A stretch of DNA of 64,000 nt. Source: Rhodoferax sp. OV413. Its GTDB lineage: Bacteria > Pseudomonadota > Gammaproteobacteria > Burkholderiales > Burkholderiaceae_C. Under the pieces are notes generated by a model. The model was not told the DNA's origin. It searched no databases and saw only the letters and a list, made by a program, of their open reading frames with translations. Position numbers and translations under genes: made by a program. Location: assembly GCF_900104385.1 (NCBI RefSeq), contig NZ_FNJA01000001.1, positions 656,386-720,385 on the forward strand. Reading direction: 5' to 3'. The stretch's first letter is position 1, and the number at the start of each line of letters is the position of its first letter. This document shows positions 25,059 through 34,803 of the stretch, in pieces.

Positions 25059-27764
25059 TTATGCGTAGAGCGGGTTGATCTTGTCGGCCTGGATGCCGTA
25101 CTTGGCAATCGCCTCGGCCACCTTGGCCGCCGGCACGGTGCCGTCTTCGCTCAGCGCCTTCAACGTGGCAACCACGATGTAGTGGCGGTTCACTTCAAAA
25201 TGCTCACGCAGCTTGCTGCGGAAATCGCTGCGGCCAAAACCGTCGGTACCCAGCACCTTGTAGGTACGGCCCTTGGGGATGAACGGACGGATCTGCTCGG
25301 CGTAGGCCTTCATGTAGTCGGTGGACGCAATGACCGGGCCGGTGGAGCTCGCCAGCTGCTGGCCAACGAAACCGACGCGGGGGGTTGCCAGCGGGTGCAG
25401 CAGGTTGTAGCGGTCGGCATCTTGGCCGTCGCGGGTCAGTTCGTTGAAGCTTGGGCAGCTCCAGACGTTGGCCGACACGCCCCACTCTTTTTCCAGCAGC
25501 TCTTGCGCGGCAATCGATTCGCGCAGGATGGTGCCCGAGCCCAGCAATTGCACGGTGCCCTTGCCGTCGGTGGCGGGCTTGCACAGGTACATGCCCTTGA
25601 TGATCTGCTCTTCGGTGCCGGCGGTAAGGCCAGGCATGGCGTAGTTTTCGTTCAGCAGGGTCAGGTAGTAGTAGACGTTGTCCTGTTGCTCGACCATGCG
25701 CTTCAGGCCATGGTGCAGGATGACGGCCACTTCGTGGGCGAAGGTCGGGTCGTAGCTGATGCAGTTCGGAATCGTGCCGGCCATGATGTGGCTATGGCCG
25801 TCTTCGTGCTGCAGGCCTTCGCCGTTCAGCGTGGTGCGGCCCGAGGTGCCGCCCAGCAGGAAGCCGCGGGCTTGCATATCGCCAGCAGCCCAGGCCAGGT
25901 CGCCAATGCGCTGGAAGCCGAACATCGAGTAGTACACGTAGAACGGCACCATGATGCGGTTGCTGGTGCTGTAGCTGGTGGCCGCAGCGATCCAGCTGGA
26001 CATGCCGCCGGCTTCGTTGATGCCTTCTTGCAGGATCTGGCCGGCTTTGTCTTCCTTGTAGTACATGACCTGGTCTTTATCGACCGGGGTGTACTGCTGG
26101 CCAGCGGGGTTGTAGATACCGATCTGGCGGAACAGGCCTTCCATACCGAAGGTACGGGCTTCGTCAACCAGGATCGGCACCACGCGTGGGCCCAGGGCCT
26201 GGTCGCGCAGCAGCGTGGTCAAGAAGCGCACATAGGCTTGGGTGGTGGAGATCTCACGGCCTTCGGGCGTGGGCTCGATCACCGACTTGAAGGTTTCCAG
26301 CGCCGGCACGGTAAAGCTCTCGTCGGCCTTGGTGCGGCGGTGTGGCAGGTAGCCGCCCAGGGCCTTGCGGCGCTCGTGCAGGTACTGCATTTCCGGGGTG
26401 TCGTCGGCCGGCTTGTAGAACGGGATCTCGGCCAGTTGGCTGTCTGGAATTGGGATGTTGAAGCGGTCGCGGAAGATCTTGATGTCTTCGTCGGTCAGCT
26501 TCTTGGTCTGGTGGACGTTGTTCTTGCCTTCGCCGCTCTTGCCCATGCCGAAGCCCTTGACGGTCTTAATCAGCAGCACGGTCGGTTGGCCGGTGTGGTT
26601 GACCGCCTTGTCGTAGGCCGCGTAAACCTTCTTGGCATCATGGCCGCCGCGCTTCAGGGCGAAGATTTCGTCGTCGCTCATGTGGGCGACCATTTCCAGC
26701 GTGCGCGGATCGCGGCCGAAGAAATGCTTGCGCACATAGGCACCGTCGTTGGCCTTGAAGGCCTGGTAGTCGCCGTCCAGCGTGTCCATCATCAGCTTTT
26801 GCAGCGCGCCGTCCTTGTCGCGGGCCAGCAAGGTGTCCCACTCGCTGCCCCACAGCAGCTTGATCACGTTCCAGCCGGCACCGCGGAATTCGCCTTCCAG
26901 CTCTTGCACGATCTTGCCGTTGCCGCGCACCGGGCCGTCCAGGCGCTGCAGATTGCAGTTGACCACGAAGATCAGGTTGTCGAGGTTTTCACGCGCGGCC
27001 AGGCCGATGGCGCCCAGGGATTCGACTTCGTCCATTTCGCCGTCGCCGCAGAACACCCAGACCTTGCGGTTGGCGGTGTCGGCAATGCCGCGGGCGTGCA
27101 GGTACTTCAGGAAACGGGCTTGGTAGATGGCCATCAGCGGGCCCAGGCCCATGGACACCGTGGGGAACTGCCAGAACTCGGGCATCAACTTGGGATGCGG
27201 GTAGCTGGACAAGCCCTTGCCGTCGACTTCCTGGCGGAAGTGCAGCAGCTGGTCTTCGGTCAAACGGCCTTCGAGGTAGGCGCGGGCATAGACACCGGGC
27301 GACACATGGCCCTGGATGTACAGGCAGTCGCCGCCGTGGTTTTCGCTCTCGGCATGCCAGAAATGGTTGAAGCCGGCGCCAAACATATGGGCCAGCGAGG
27401 CAAAGGAGCCGATGTGGCCGCCCAGGTCACCGCCGTCTACCGGGTGGTGGCGATTCGCCTTGACCACCATGGCCATGGCGTTCCAGCGCATGTAGGCGCG
27501 CAGGCGTTCTTCGATTTCGATATTGCCGGGGCAACGGGCTTCCTGGTCGGCCGCGATGGTGTTGACGTAGGCGGTGTTGCCGGAGAACGGCAGGTCAATG
27601 CTGTTCTGGCGTGCATGGGCCAGCAATTGTTCCAACAAGAAATGCGCCCGCTCCGGGCCTTCGCTTTCGATGACGGCGGACAAAGCGTCCATCCACTCAC
27701 GGGTTTCCTGGCTGTCTGCGTCGGTTGGGGCAGCTCCAGGCAAGCTTTCGGGTACAGCTGACAT
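25059..27764 (-). CDS. aceE: Pyruvate dehydrogenase E1 component, homodimeric type
   Basis: 901 residues from the ATG at 27764, preceded by GGAGACAAAGC. A longer in-frame form from 27842 was rejected. It is the size of the homodimeric AceE (about 890). The thiamine-diphosphate motif begins VFCGDGEMDEVESLGAI. GHIGSFASLAHMFGAGFNHFW and the C-terminal VLGTDGFGRSDFR match the family. It decarboxylates pyruvate and reductively acetylates the E2 lipoyl groups. First gene of the operon and divergent from the histone kinase-type sensor gene at 27972. The 207-base gap must carry both promoters. Confidence 0.96.
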   Translation of the reverse strand: MSAVPESLPGAAPTDADSQETREWMDALSAVIESEGPERAHFLLEQLLAHARQNSIDLPFSGNTAYVNTIAADQEARCPGNIEIEERLRAYMRWNAMAMVVKANRHHPVDGGDLGGHIGSFASLAHMFGAGFNHFWHAESENHGGDCLYIQGHVSPGVYARAYLEGRLTEDQLLHFRQEVDGKGLSSYPHPKLMPEFWQFPTVSMGLGPLMAIYQARFLKYLHARGIADTANRKVWVFCGDGEMDEVESLGAIGLAARENLDNLIFVVNCNLQRLDGPVRGNGKIVQELEGEFRGAGWNVIKLLWGSEWDTLLARDKDGALQKLMMDTLDGDYQAFKANDGAYVRKHFFGRDPRTLEMVAHMSDDEIFALKRGGHDAKKVYAAYDKAVNHTGQPTVLLIKTVKGFGMGKSGEGKNNVHQTKKLTDEDIKIFRDRFNIPIPDSQLAEIPFYKPADDTPEMQYLHERRKALGGYLPHRRTKADESFTVPALETFKSVIEPTPEGREISTTQAYVRFLTTLLRDQALGPRVVPILVDEARTFGMEGLFRQIGIYNPAGQQYTPVDKDQVMYYKEDKAGQILQEGINEAGGMSSWIAAATSYSTSNRIMVPFYVYYSMFGFQRIGDLAWAAGDMQARGFLLGGTSGRTTLNGEGLQHEDGHSHIMAGTIPNCISYDPTFAHEVAVILHHGLKRMVEQQDNVYYYLTLLNENYAMPGLTAGTEEQIIKGMYLCKPATDGKGTVQLLGSGTILRESIAAQELLEKEWGVSANVWSCPSFNELTRDGQDADRYNLLHPLATPRVGFVGQQLASSTGPVIASTDYMKAYAEQIRPFIPKGRTYKVLGTDGFGRSDFRSKLREHFEVNRHYIVVATLKALSEDGTVPAAKVAEAIAKYGIQADKINPLYA

Positions 27765-27971
27765 GCTTTGTCTCCTTTGTTGGTAACAGTATTTTGAGGG
27801 GTTGGGACGGCTTTTTTGAGCAGCATGTCTATTTTTGCACAAAACTTTGCTTGTTTCAATATATGGATAGTCATTTCACCATACGAAAAATAAAGCTTAA
27901 AAATTCAGTAATAACACGCATAGTTTTTTGCCCGCCGGGGTTCTATAGCGCGGCTCCCCTACACTTCGGGC

Positions 27972-30518
27972 ATGCCTTCGCGCCCATCTGCAAAACCTCT
28001 GCTCTCCGAGCCCCTGACGCCTTCGCGTTGGTGGCGCCACTGGTGGCGCAAACAAACGCCGCACCGCCAGGACCGCTTCGCCATGCTGGCGCCGCTGATT
28101 GCGGTGCTGCTGTTTTTTGCCGCCATCGGTTCGTCCTTCATGTACCTGCGGCTGGAAGAAATCGACCGCGAACAGGAAGCCGTCAAGCGCGACGTGGAAT
28201 ACACCCAGCAGCAGATCCGCCTGCGCCTGCTCGAGCGGCAAGAGCAGCTGATGCGCATCGGCCGCGACATCTCCAACGAAGAGGTGGACGCGCAAGAATT
28301 CGTCAGCCGCGCCGAATCGCTGGTAGCCCAGCACCCCGACCTGCAATCGGTTAGCTGGATCGACGAGCGCCGCCGCATCAAGGCCAGCTACTCGGCGCCC
28401 AGCCTGCCCACGCCGCTGGTGCGGGTAGTCGATACCTTGCTGCGCCCCGGTGGCGATACCGAGAGCACCTTCAGCCTGGCGCGCGACCTGCAGCAGCCGG
28501 TGTATGCGCAGCCCGCGGGCTCGTCCGAGGTGGTGCCGCTGCTGCAGCTGCATATTCCGCTAGCCGACCGCGGCCACTTCGCCGGCGTCTTGCTGGCCGA
28601 ATACTCGAATGAAAACCTGCTGCGCTACGGCGTGCCCGCCGAGGTGCTGGCCAAGTACGCAGTCGCCTTGCTGAACGGCAATGGCCGGGTGCTGGCCGGC
28701 AATGCCGCGCCCATCCACTCGGTGGGCACGCGCTTGCTGCCCTGGTCCAGCCAGTCGGAGGCCTATGAAATCCCGGTGTCGCCGGTCGGCAATGGCCTAG
28801 TGCTGCGGGCCCAGGCCTACCGCACCTCGCAGGGCGTGATCGGCAGCGGCCTGTTCTGGCTGGTTGGCGCCCTCAGCGTGCTGACCGCCTGGATGCTGAT
28901 CGGCAACTGGCGCCACACCCGGCGCCGGCTGCAAGCCCAGCAGGCGCTGGTCTCGGAAACCAACTTCCGCCGCGCCATGGAAAGCTCGATGCTGACCGGC
29001 ATGCGCGCGCTGGACATGCAGGGCCGCATCACCTATGTGAACACCGCGTTCTGCCGTATGACCGGCTGGAGCGAGTCGGCCCTGGTCGGCCACACCGCAC
29101 CCTTCGTCCACTGGCCGGAGGAAGACCGCGCCTATCTGGCGGCCCGGCTGGAAGACGAGCTGAACGGCCGCACCCCGCCCGGCGGCTTCCAGGTGCGGGT
29201 CAAGCGCCGCGATGGCAGCGTGTTCGACGGCCGCATGTACGTGGCGCCGCTGATCGACGCCGTGGGCAAGCAGACCGGCTGGATGACATCCATGACCGAC
29301 ATCACCGAGCCCAACCGCATCCGCGAACAGCTGTCGGCCTCGTACGAGCGCTTTACCAAGGTGCTGGAGGCGCTGGACGCCTCGGTGTCGGTGGCCCCTA
29401 TCAACAGCCACGAGCTGCTGTTCGCCAACAAGCTGTACCGGCTGTGGTTTGGCGTGCAGACCGAAGGCCATGAAAAGTTGGTCGCCCAGGCCGGCGTGCC
29501 CACCATCCCGTCCAGCGACGAGGCCATGGACGACGTGGACGCCTTTGCCGGCCTGCCAACCGACAGCTTGACCGACACCCAGGCCGAAAGCTCTGAGGTG
29601 TTTGTCCCCGAACTCGGCAAATGGCTGGAGGTGCGCACCCGCTACCTGAGCTGGGTCGATGCCCGCCTGGTGCAGATGGTGATTGCCACCGACATCACGC
29701 CGCGCCGCCGTGCCGAAGAGCAATCGGCCGCCCAGGCCGAGCGCGCGCAAACCTCCAGCCGCCTGATCACCATGGGCGAAATGGCCTCCAGCGTGGCCCA
29801 CGAGCTGAACCAACCCTTGGCCGCCATCAGCAACTACTGCAACGGCATGGTGTCGCGCATCAAGGGCAATGGTATTGCCGAAGCCGACCTGCTGGCCGCA
29901 CTGGACAAAACCGCCCGCCAGGCCCAGCGCGCCGGCCAGATCATCCAGCGCATCCAGTCTTTCGTGAAACGCAGCGAGCCCAACCGCACCCCGTCCGACG
30001 TAGAGCACATGGTCTCCGAAGCGGTGGAACTGGCTGGCATCGAGCTGCGCCGGCGCAATGTGCGGCTCAGCCATTACGTGGCGGCACGCCTGCCGCGCCT
30101 GCAGGTCGACCCGATTCTGATCGAACAGGTGCTGGTGAATCTGCTGCGCAACGCCGCCGAGGCCATCGACCTGGCGCAGCGCCCCACGGCCCAGCGCAAT
30201 ATTGAACTGCGCGTCATCCCCAAGCTGATGGACGACAAGGCCGGCATCGAGTTTTCGGTATCCGACACCGGCCGAGGCCTGGCACCCGAAGTGCAGGAAC
30301 GGCTGTTTGAAGCCTTCTTCTCGACCAAGGCCGAAGGCATGGGCATTGGCCTGAACCTGTGCCGCACGATTGTCGAGTCGCACCTGGGCCGGATGCAGGC
30401 CGAGAACCTCTACAATGGAAACGAAGGCACAGGGTGCCGTTTTTCATTCTGGCTCCCGTTGGCGCAATCCTCTATCGCGCAGATTGGCCCAGCAAATACC
30501 CCCCCAACCCCGGAGTGA
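27972..30518 (+). CDS. PAS-containing membrane sensor histidine kinase
   Basis: 848 residues. TM1 is at about 39-60, a large extracytoplasmic sensor loop about 61-300, and TM2 about 300-322. Two PAS-like segments follow (about 335-450 and 455-590). The dimerisation/phosphorylation helix holds the phospho-acceptor H610 in SSVAHELNQPLAAI. The HATPase domain has the N-box NLLRNAAEAI (about 727), DTGRGL and MGIGLNLC. It resembles TtrS/DctB/FixL-type kinases. It forms a two-component pair with the FixJ-type regulator gene that starts five bases after its stop. The signal is unknown. Divergence from aceE suggests, but does not prove, a link to pyruvate or organic-acid metabolism. Confidence 0.92.
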   Translation: MPSRPSAKPLLSEPLTPSRWWRHWWRKQTPHRQDRFAMLAPLIAVLLFFAAIGSSFMYLRLEEIDREQEAVKRDVEYTQQQIRLRLLERQEQLMRIGRDISNEEVDAQEFVSRAESLVAQHPDLQSVSWIDERRRIKASYSAPSLPTPLVRVVDTLLRPGGDTESTFSLARDLQQPVYAQPAGSSEVVPLLQLHIPLADRGHFAGVLLAEYSNENLLRYGVPAEVLAKYAVALLNGNGRVLAGNAAPIHSVGTRLLPWSSQSEAYEIPVSPVGNGLVLRAQAYRTSQGVIGSGLFWLVGALSVLTAWMLIGNWRHTRRRLQAQQALVSETNFRRAMESSMLTGMRALDMQGRITYVNTAFCRMTGWSESALVGHTAPFVHWPEEDRAYLAARLEDELNGRTPPGGFQVRVKRRDGSVFDGRMYVAPLIDAVGKQTGWMTSMTDITEPNRIREQLSASYERFTKVLEALDASVSVAPINSHELLFANKLYRLWFGVQTEGHEKLVAQAGVPTIPSSDEAMDDVDAFAGLPTDSLTDTQAESSEVFVPELGKWLEVRTRYLSWVDARLVQMVIATDITPRRRAEEQSAAQAERAQTSSRLITMGEMASSVAHELNQPLAAISNYCNGMVSRIKGNGIAEADLLAALDKTARQAQRAGQIIQRIQSFVKRSEPNRTPSDVEHMVSEAVELAGIELRRRNVRLSHYVAARLPRLQVDPILIEQVLVNLLRNAAEAIDLAQRPTAQRNIELRVIPKLMDDKAGIEFSVSDTGRGLAPEVQERLFEAFFSTKAEGMGIGLNLCRTIVESHLGRMQAENLYNGNEGTGCRFSFWLPLAQSSIAQIGPANTPPTPE

Positions 30519-30522
30519 CTGC

Positions 30523-31146
30523 ATGAGTTTGATCCCCAAAAAAGGCACCGTGTACGTAGTCGATGACGACGAAGCCGTCCGAGACTCGCTGCAATGGCTG
30601 TTGGAAGGCAAGGACTACCGGGTCCGTTGCTTCGATTCCGCAGAGTCCTTTTTAAGCCGTTTTGATGCGCGCGAAGTGGCCTGCCTGATCGTCGACATCC
30701 GCATGGGTGGCATGACCGGGCTGGAGCTGCAAGACCGCCTGATCGAGCGCAAGTCGCCCTTGCCCATCGTCTTCATCACCGGCCACGGCGACGTGCCCAT
30801 GGCGGTGGACACGATGAAAAAGGGCGCCATGGATTTCATCCAGAAGCCTTTCAAGGAAGACGAGCTGGTCGGCCTGGTCGAGCGCATGCTGGAACACGCC
30901 AAAGACGCCTTCACCGACCACCAGCAAGCCGCCAGCCGCGGCGTGCTGCTGTCCAAGCTGACCTCGCGCGAAAGCCAGGTGCTGGAACGCATCGTCGCCG
31001 GCCGCCTGAACAAACAGATCGCCGACGACCTGGGCATCAGCATCAAGACGGTGGAAGCGCACCGCGCCAACATCATGGAAAAGCTCAACGCCAACACCGT
31101 GGCCGACCTTCTGAAAATCGCCTTGGGACAAGCTGCACCCAAGTAA
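30523..31146 (+). CDS. FixJ/NarL-type response regulator
   Basis: 207 residues from the ATG at 30523. An in-frame ORF from 30370 overlaps the kinase gene and was trimmed. The receiver domain (about 8-125) begins VYVVDDDEAVRDSL, has phospho-acceptor D58 in IVDIRMGG and a conserved K near 107 (QKPF). A LuxR-type helix-turn-helix (about 145-200: LTSRESQVLERIVAGRLNKQIADDLGIS and on) closes the protein. It is co-transcribed with the sensor kinase upstream. Targets unknown. Confidence 0.93.
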   Translation: MSLIPKKGTVYVVDDDEAVRDSLQWLLEGKDYRVRCFDSAESFLSRFDAREVACLIVDIRMGGMTGLELQDRLIERKSPLPIVFITGHGDVPMAVDTMKKGAMDFIQKPFKEDELVGLVERMLEHAKDAFTDHQQAASRGVLLSKLTSRESQVLERIVAGRLNKQIADDLGISIKTVEAHRANIMEKLNANTVADLLKIALGQAAPK

Positions 31147-31203
31147 TACTACCAATTCGATAGCACCTCACGCCCGTCTGATCTGCGTCAACGGGCGTTT
31201 TTA
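31147..31203 (+). terminator. Terminator after the response regulator (repeat-like, copy 7)
   Basis: Perfect 8-bp stem ACGCCCGT (31170-31177) with ACGGGCGT (31191-31198) followed by TTTTT. It is preceded by a weak core CTACCAATTCGATAGC (31150-31165), so it has the same hairpin-hairpin-T architecture as the dispersed repeat. Confidence 0.8.
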
Positions 31204-31219
31204 CTTATATTTTTGAACG

Positions 31220-32074
31220 ATGACCGCTGAACTGATCGATGGCAATGCCCTGTCCAAACAATTGCGCCAGGACGTAGCCGCCCGTGCCGCCGCCCTGCGC
31301 GCCCGCGGCACCACGCCCGGCCTGGCCGTGGTGCTGGTCGGCGACAACCCCGCCAGCCAGGTCTATGTGCGCAACAAGGTCAAGGCCTGCGAAGACAGCG
31401 GCCTGCACTCGGTACTCGAAAAATACAACGCCGACCTATCCGAAGCCGACCTGCTGGCCCGGGTCGACGCGCTGAACCACGACCCGGCCATCCACGGCAT
31501 CCTGGTACAGCTGCCGCTGCCCGCGCACATCGACGCGCAAAAAGTGATTGAAGCCATCTCCCCCGCCAAGGACGTAGACGGCTTCCACATCGCCAGCGCT
31601 GGCGCACTGATGACCGGTGCCCCCGGCTTTTGGCCCTGCACCCCCTACGGCTGCATGAAGATGCTGGAAAGCATTGGCTACGACCTGCGCGGCAAGCATG
31701 CGGTGGTCATCGGCCGCAGCAACATCGTCGGCAAACCTATGGCGCTGATGCTGCTGCAAAAGAACGCTACGGTCACCATCTGCCACAGCGGCACCAAAGA
31801 CCTGAAAGCCATGACCCTGCAGGCCGACGTGATCGTCGCCGCCGTGGGCAAGCGCAATGTGCTCACGGCTGACATGGTCAAGCCCGGCGCCGTGGTGCTG
31901 GACGTGGGCATGAACCGCGACGATGCGGGCAAGCTCTGCGGCGACGTGGACTTCGACGGCGTCAAAGCCGTGGCCAGCCACCTCACCCCGGTGCCTGGCG
32001 GTGTCGGCCCGATGACCATCACCATGCTGCTGGTCAACACCATGGAAGCTGCGGAACGTTCTGCCAGCTCTTGA
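31220..32074 (+). CDS. folD: Bifunctional methylenetetrahydrofolate dehydrogenase/cyclohydrolase
   Basis: 284 residues, normal FolD length. It shows [19 protein letters not shown] with the catalytic Tyr/Lys pair, [10 protein letters not shown], the KDVDGFH loop, NADP-binding [14 protein letters not shown] and the C-terminal [12 protein letters not shown]. It interconverts 5,10-methylene-, methenyl- and 10-formyl-tetrahydrofolate in the cytoplasm. It is followed 30 bases later by the oligopeptidase gene. Confidence 0.97.
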   Translation: MTAELIDGNALSKQLRQDVAARAAALRARGTTPGLAVVLVGDNPASQVYVRNKVKACEDSGLHSVLEKYNADLSEADLLARVDALNHDPAIHGILVQLPLPAHIDAQKVIEAISPAKDVDGFHIASAGALMTGAPGFWPCTPYGCMKMLESIGYDLRGKHAVVIGRSNIVGKPMALMLLQKNATVTICHSGTKDLKAMTLQADVIVAAVGKRNVLTADMVKPGAVVLDVGMNRDDAGKLCGDVDFDGVKAVASHLTPVPGGVGPMTITMLLVNTMEAAERSASS

Positions 32075-32104
32075 ATCGATAGAGTTCAACGCCACATCCA
32101 CACC

Positions 32105-34156
32105 ATGACCAATCCACTGCTCGATAATCCCTTGTTAGATTTTGGCGATCTGCCGCTGTTTGACCAGATCCAGCCCGAACACGTAGGCCCCGCACTCGAC
32201 CAGCTGCTGGCCCGTGCCAACGCCGCGCTGGACACGGTGACCCAGCCGGACTTCCCCGCGCAGTGGACCGAGATCGCCAAGGCGCTGGATGTCAGCACCG
32301 AGCAGTTGGGCCGCGCCTGGGGCGCCGTCAGCCACCTGAACAGCGTGGCCGACACCCCGGCCCTGCGCGCCGCCTACAACGAGGCCCTGCCCCGCGTCAC
32401 CGAGTTCTGGACCCGCCTGGGCGCCGACGAGCGCCTGTACGCCAAGTACAAGGCCGTCGACCCGGCCAGCCTGAACCCCGAGCAGCAGCAAGCCCACCGC
32501 AACGCCATGCGCAATTTCGTGCTCAGCGGCGCCGATCTGGTGGGTGAAGCCAAAGAACGTTTTGCCCGCATCCAGGAACGCCAGGCCGAGATCAGCCAGA
32601 AGTTCAGCGAAAACGCCCTGGACGCGACCGACGCCTTTGCCTACTACGCGGCCGCCGACGAGCTCGACGGCGTGCCCGCCGATGTGCAGCAGACCGCCCG
32701 CGCCACCGCCCAGGCCGAGGGCAAAGACGGCTACAAGCTGACGCTGAAGATGCCCTGCTACCTGCCGGTGATGCAGTTCGCCACCAGCAGCCCGCTGCGC
32801 GAGCGCCTGTACCGCGCCTACGTGACCCGCGCCTCCGACCAGGCCGAGGGCGAGGCCGTCAAATTCGACAACTCGGCCATCATCCGCGAGATCCTGGCGC
32901 TGCGCCGCGAAGAAGCCCAGCTGCTGGGTTACGCGAACTTCGGCGAAGTCTCGGTGGTGCCCAAGATGGCCAAGTCGCCGCTGGAGGTGACCCGCTTCCT
33001 GCGCGACCTGGGCGCCCGCGCCCGGCCCTACGCGCTGAAAGACGTGGCCGACCTGCGCGCTTTTGCCGCCGAGCACCTGGGCCTGACCGATCCCCAGCCC
33101 TGGGACTGGGCCTATGTGGGCGAAAAGCTCAAGGAAGCCCGCTACGCCTTCAGCGAGCAAGAGGTCAAACAGTATTTCACCGCGCCCAAGGTGCTGGCCG
33201 GCCTGTTCAAGATCATCGAAACCCTGTTTGAAGTGGCGATCTACAAGGACAGCGCGCCGGTGTGGCACCCCTCGGTCGAGTTCTACCGCATCGAACGCGC
33301 CGGCCAATTGGTCGGCCAGTTCTACCTGGACCAGCCGGCCCGCACCGGCAAGCGCGGTGGCGCCTGGATGGACGATGTGCGCGCCCGCTGGCTGCGCCCC
33401 GATACCGGCCAGCTGCAAACCCCGGTGGCGCATCTGGTGTGCAACTTTGCCGACGGAGTGGACGGCCAGCCCCCGCTGCTGACCCACGACGACGTGACCA
33501 CCCTATTCCACGAATTCGGCCACGGCCTGCACCACATGCTCACGCAAGTGAACGAGCGCGATGTGTCCGGCATCAGCGGCGTCGAATGGGATGCGGTCGA
33601 GCTGCCCAGCCAGTTCATGGAAAACTTCTGCTGGGAATGGGATGTGCTCAAGCACATGACGGCCCACGTGGTGACCGGTGAAGCCCTGCCGCGCGCACTG
33701 TTCGACAAAATGACCGAGGCGAAGAACTTCCAGAGCGGCTTGCAAACCCTGCGCCAGATCGAGTTCTCGCTGTTCGACATGCTGCTGCACACCGAGCACG
33801 ATCCGGCCCAGGACTTCATGCCGCTGCTGAACCAGGTACGCACTGAGATCGCCGTGCTGCAGGCCCCGGCCTTCAGCCGCACCGCCCACACCTTCAGCCA
33901 TATCTTTGCCGGCGGCTATGCGGCCGGCTACTACAGCTACAAATGGGCCGAAGTGCTGAGCGCCGACGCCTATGCGGCATTTGAAGAAACCGCGGGTAGC
34001 GACGGCTTGCCCAACATCGAAACCGGGCGAAAATACCGCCAGGCGATTCTGGAAGCCGGTGGCAGCCGCCCGGCCATGGAATCGTTCAAAGCCTTCCGCG
34101 GCCGCGAGCCCACGCTGGACGCGCTGTTGCGCCACCAGGGCATGGCCGAAATTTAA
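32105..34156 (+). CDS. prlC: Oligopeptidase A (M3 family zinc metallopeptidase)
   Basis: 683 residues, typical for OpdA/PrlC. The zinc motif FHEFGHGLHHM places the metal ligands at H469 and H473, with the third ligand expected in EWDAVELPSQFMEN about 25 residues on. The substrate-contact YAAGYYSYKWAE near the C-terminus is conserved. It degrades short peptides, including cleaved signal peptides, in the cytoplasm. The next gene starts 13 bases later and is likely co-transcribed. Confidence 0.95.
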   Translation: MTNPLLDNPLLDFGDLPLFDQIQPEHVGPALDQLLARANAALDTVTQPDFPAQWTEIAKALDVSTEQLGRAWGAVSHLNSVADTPALRAAYNEALPRVTEFWTRLGADERLYAKYKAVDPASLNPEQQQAHRNAMRNFVLSGADLVGEAKERFARIQERQAEISQKFSENALDATDAFAYYAAADELDGVPADVQQTARATAQAEGKDGYKLTLKMPCYLPVMQFATSSPLRERLYRAYVTRASDQAEGEAVKFDNSAIIREILALRREEAQLLGYANFGEVSVVPKMAKSPLEVTRFLRDLGARARPYALKDVADLRAFAAEHLGLTDPQPWDWAYVGEKLKEARYAFSEQEVKQYFTAPKVLAGLFKIIETLFEVAIYKDSAPVWHPSVEFYRIERAGQLVGQFYLDQPARTGKRGGAWMDDVRARWLRPDTGQLQTPVAHLVCNFADGVDGQPPLLTHDDVTTLFHEFGHGLHHMLTQVNERDVSGISGVEWDAVELPSQFMENFCWEWDVLKHMTAHVVTGEALPRALFDKMTEAKNFQSGLQTLRQIEFSLFDMLLHTEHDPAQDFMPLLNQVRTEIAVLQAPAFSRTAHTFSHIFAGGYAAGYYSYKWAEVLSADAYAAFEETAGSDGLPNIETGRKYRQAILEAGGSRPAMESFKAFRGREPTLDALLRHQGMAEI

Positions 34157-34169
34157 GAGGAACCAGACA

Positions 34170-34799
34170 ATGCGCCCTACCCCGTTCACCACCACCCTGG
34201 CCTGTGCCGTACTGGCCCTGGCCGCCGGCAGCACCCAGGCGCAGACGGTGTACCGCATCGTCGGACCGGACGGCAAGGTGTCGTTCTCGGACCAGCCTCC
34301 GCCGCCTAGCAGCAAAGCCAAGGTCACCACCGCCGGTGCTGGCGGCAGCAGCAGCGTCAACGCGGCCGCCCTGCCCTTCGAGTTGAAAGAAGTAGTGCAG
34401 CGCTACCCGGTGACGCTCTACACCAGTGCCAGCTGCGGCCCCTGCGCCAGCGCGCGCAACCTGCTGACCTCGCGCGGCGTGCCGTTTACCGAGCGCACCG
34501 TCAACAGCAACGAAGACGCCGACGCCTTGAAGCGCATCAGCGGCGACACAAGCCTGCCGTTTGGCACCATCGGCGGCCAGCAGCTCAAAGGCTTCTCGGA
34601 CGTGGAATGGACGCAGTACCTGGATGCAGCGGCCTACCCCAAGAGCTCGGTGCTGCCCGCCACCTACCGGCCCGCTGCGCCCACGCCGCTGGTCGCCAAA
34701 GCTGCAGCGCCCGCCGCCGCCCCGGCACCCGCGCCGGTACAGCAACCGCAGGCGCAGCCGGTGGACACCAGCCGCAACCCGGCCGGTATCCAGTTCTAA
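34170..34799 (+). CDS. Periplasmic DUF4124-glutaredoxin-like protein
   Basis: 209 residues from the ATG at 34170, with AGAGGAA upstream. A signal peptide (1-24, ending GSTQA) is followed by a DUF4124 segment (QTVYRIVGPDGKVSFSDQPPPP, about 25-46), then a glutaredoxin/thioredoxin-fold domain (about 72-150) with a redox pair in TSASCGPCASAR and the cis-Pro region SLPFGTIGGQQLKG. A Pro/Ala/Gln-rich tail completes it. DUF4124 is common at the N-terminus of exported Burkholderiales proteins. An exported CxxC glutaredoxin suggests thiol-disulfide chemistry in the periplasm. Partner unknown. Confidence 0.85.
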   Translation: MRPTPFTTTLACAVLALAAGSTQAQTVYRIVGPDGKVSFSDQPPPPSSKAKVTTAGAGGSSSVNAAALPFELKEVVQRYPVTLYTSASCGPCASARNLLTSRGVPFTERTVNSNEDADALKRISGDTSLPFGTIGGQQLKGFSDVEWTQYLDAAAYPKSSVLPATYRPAAPTPLVAKAAAPAAAPAPAPVQQPQAQPVDTSRNPAGIQF

Positions 34800-34803
34800 C
34801 CAG

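Noticed and set aside
22998-27761. Very long open frame (1587 codons) on the plus strand
   Set aside because: It is antisense to aceE, aceF and the Ntn gene, in a phase that GC-rich codon use keeps open. Its translation shows no domain, and the opposite strand encodes textbook PDH proteins.
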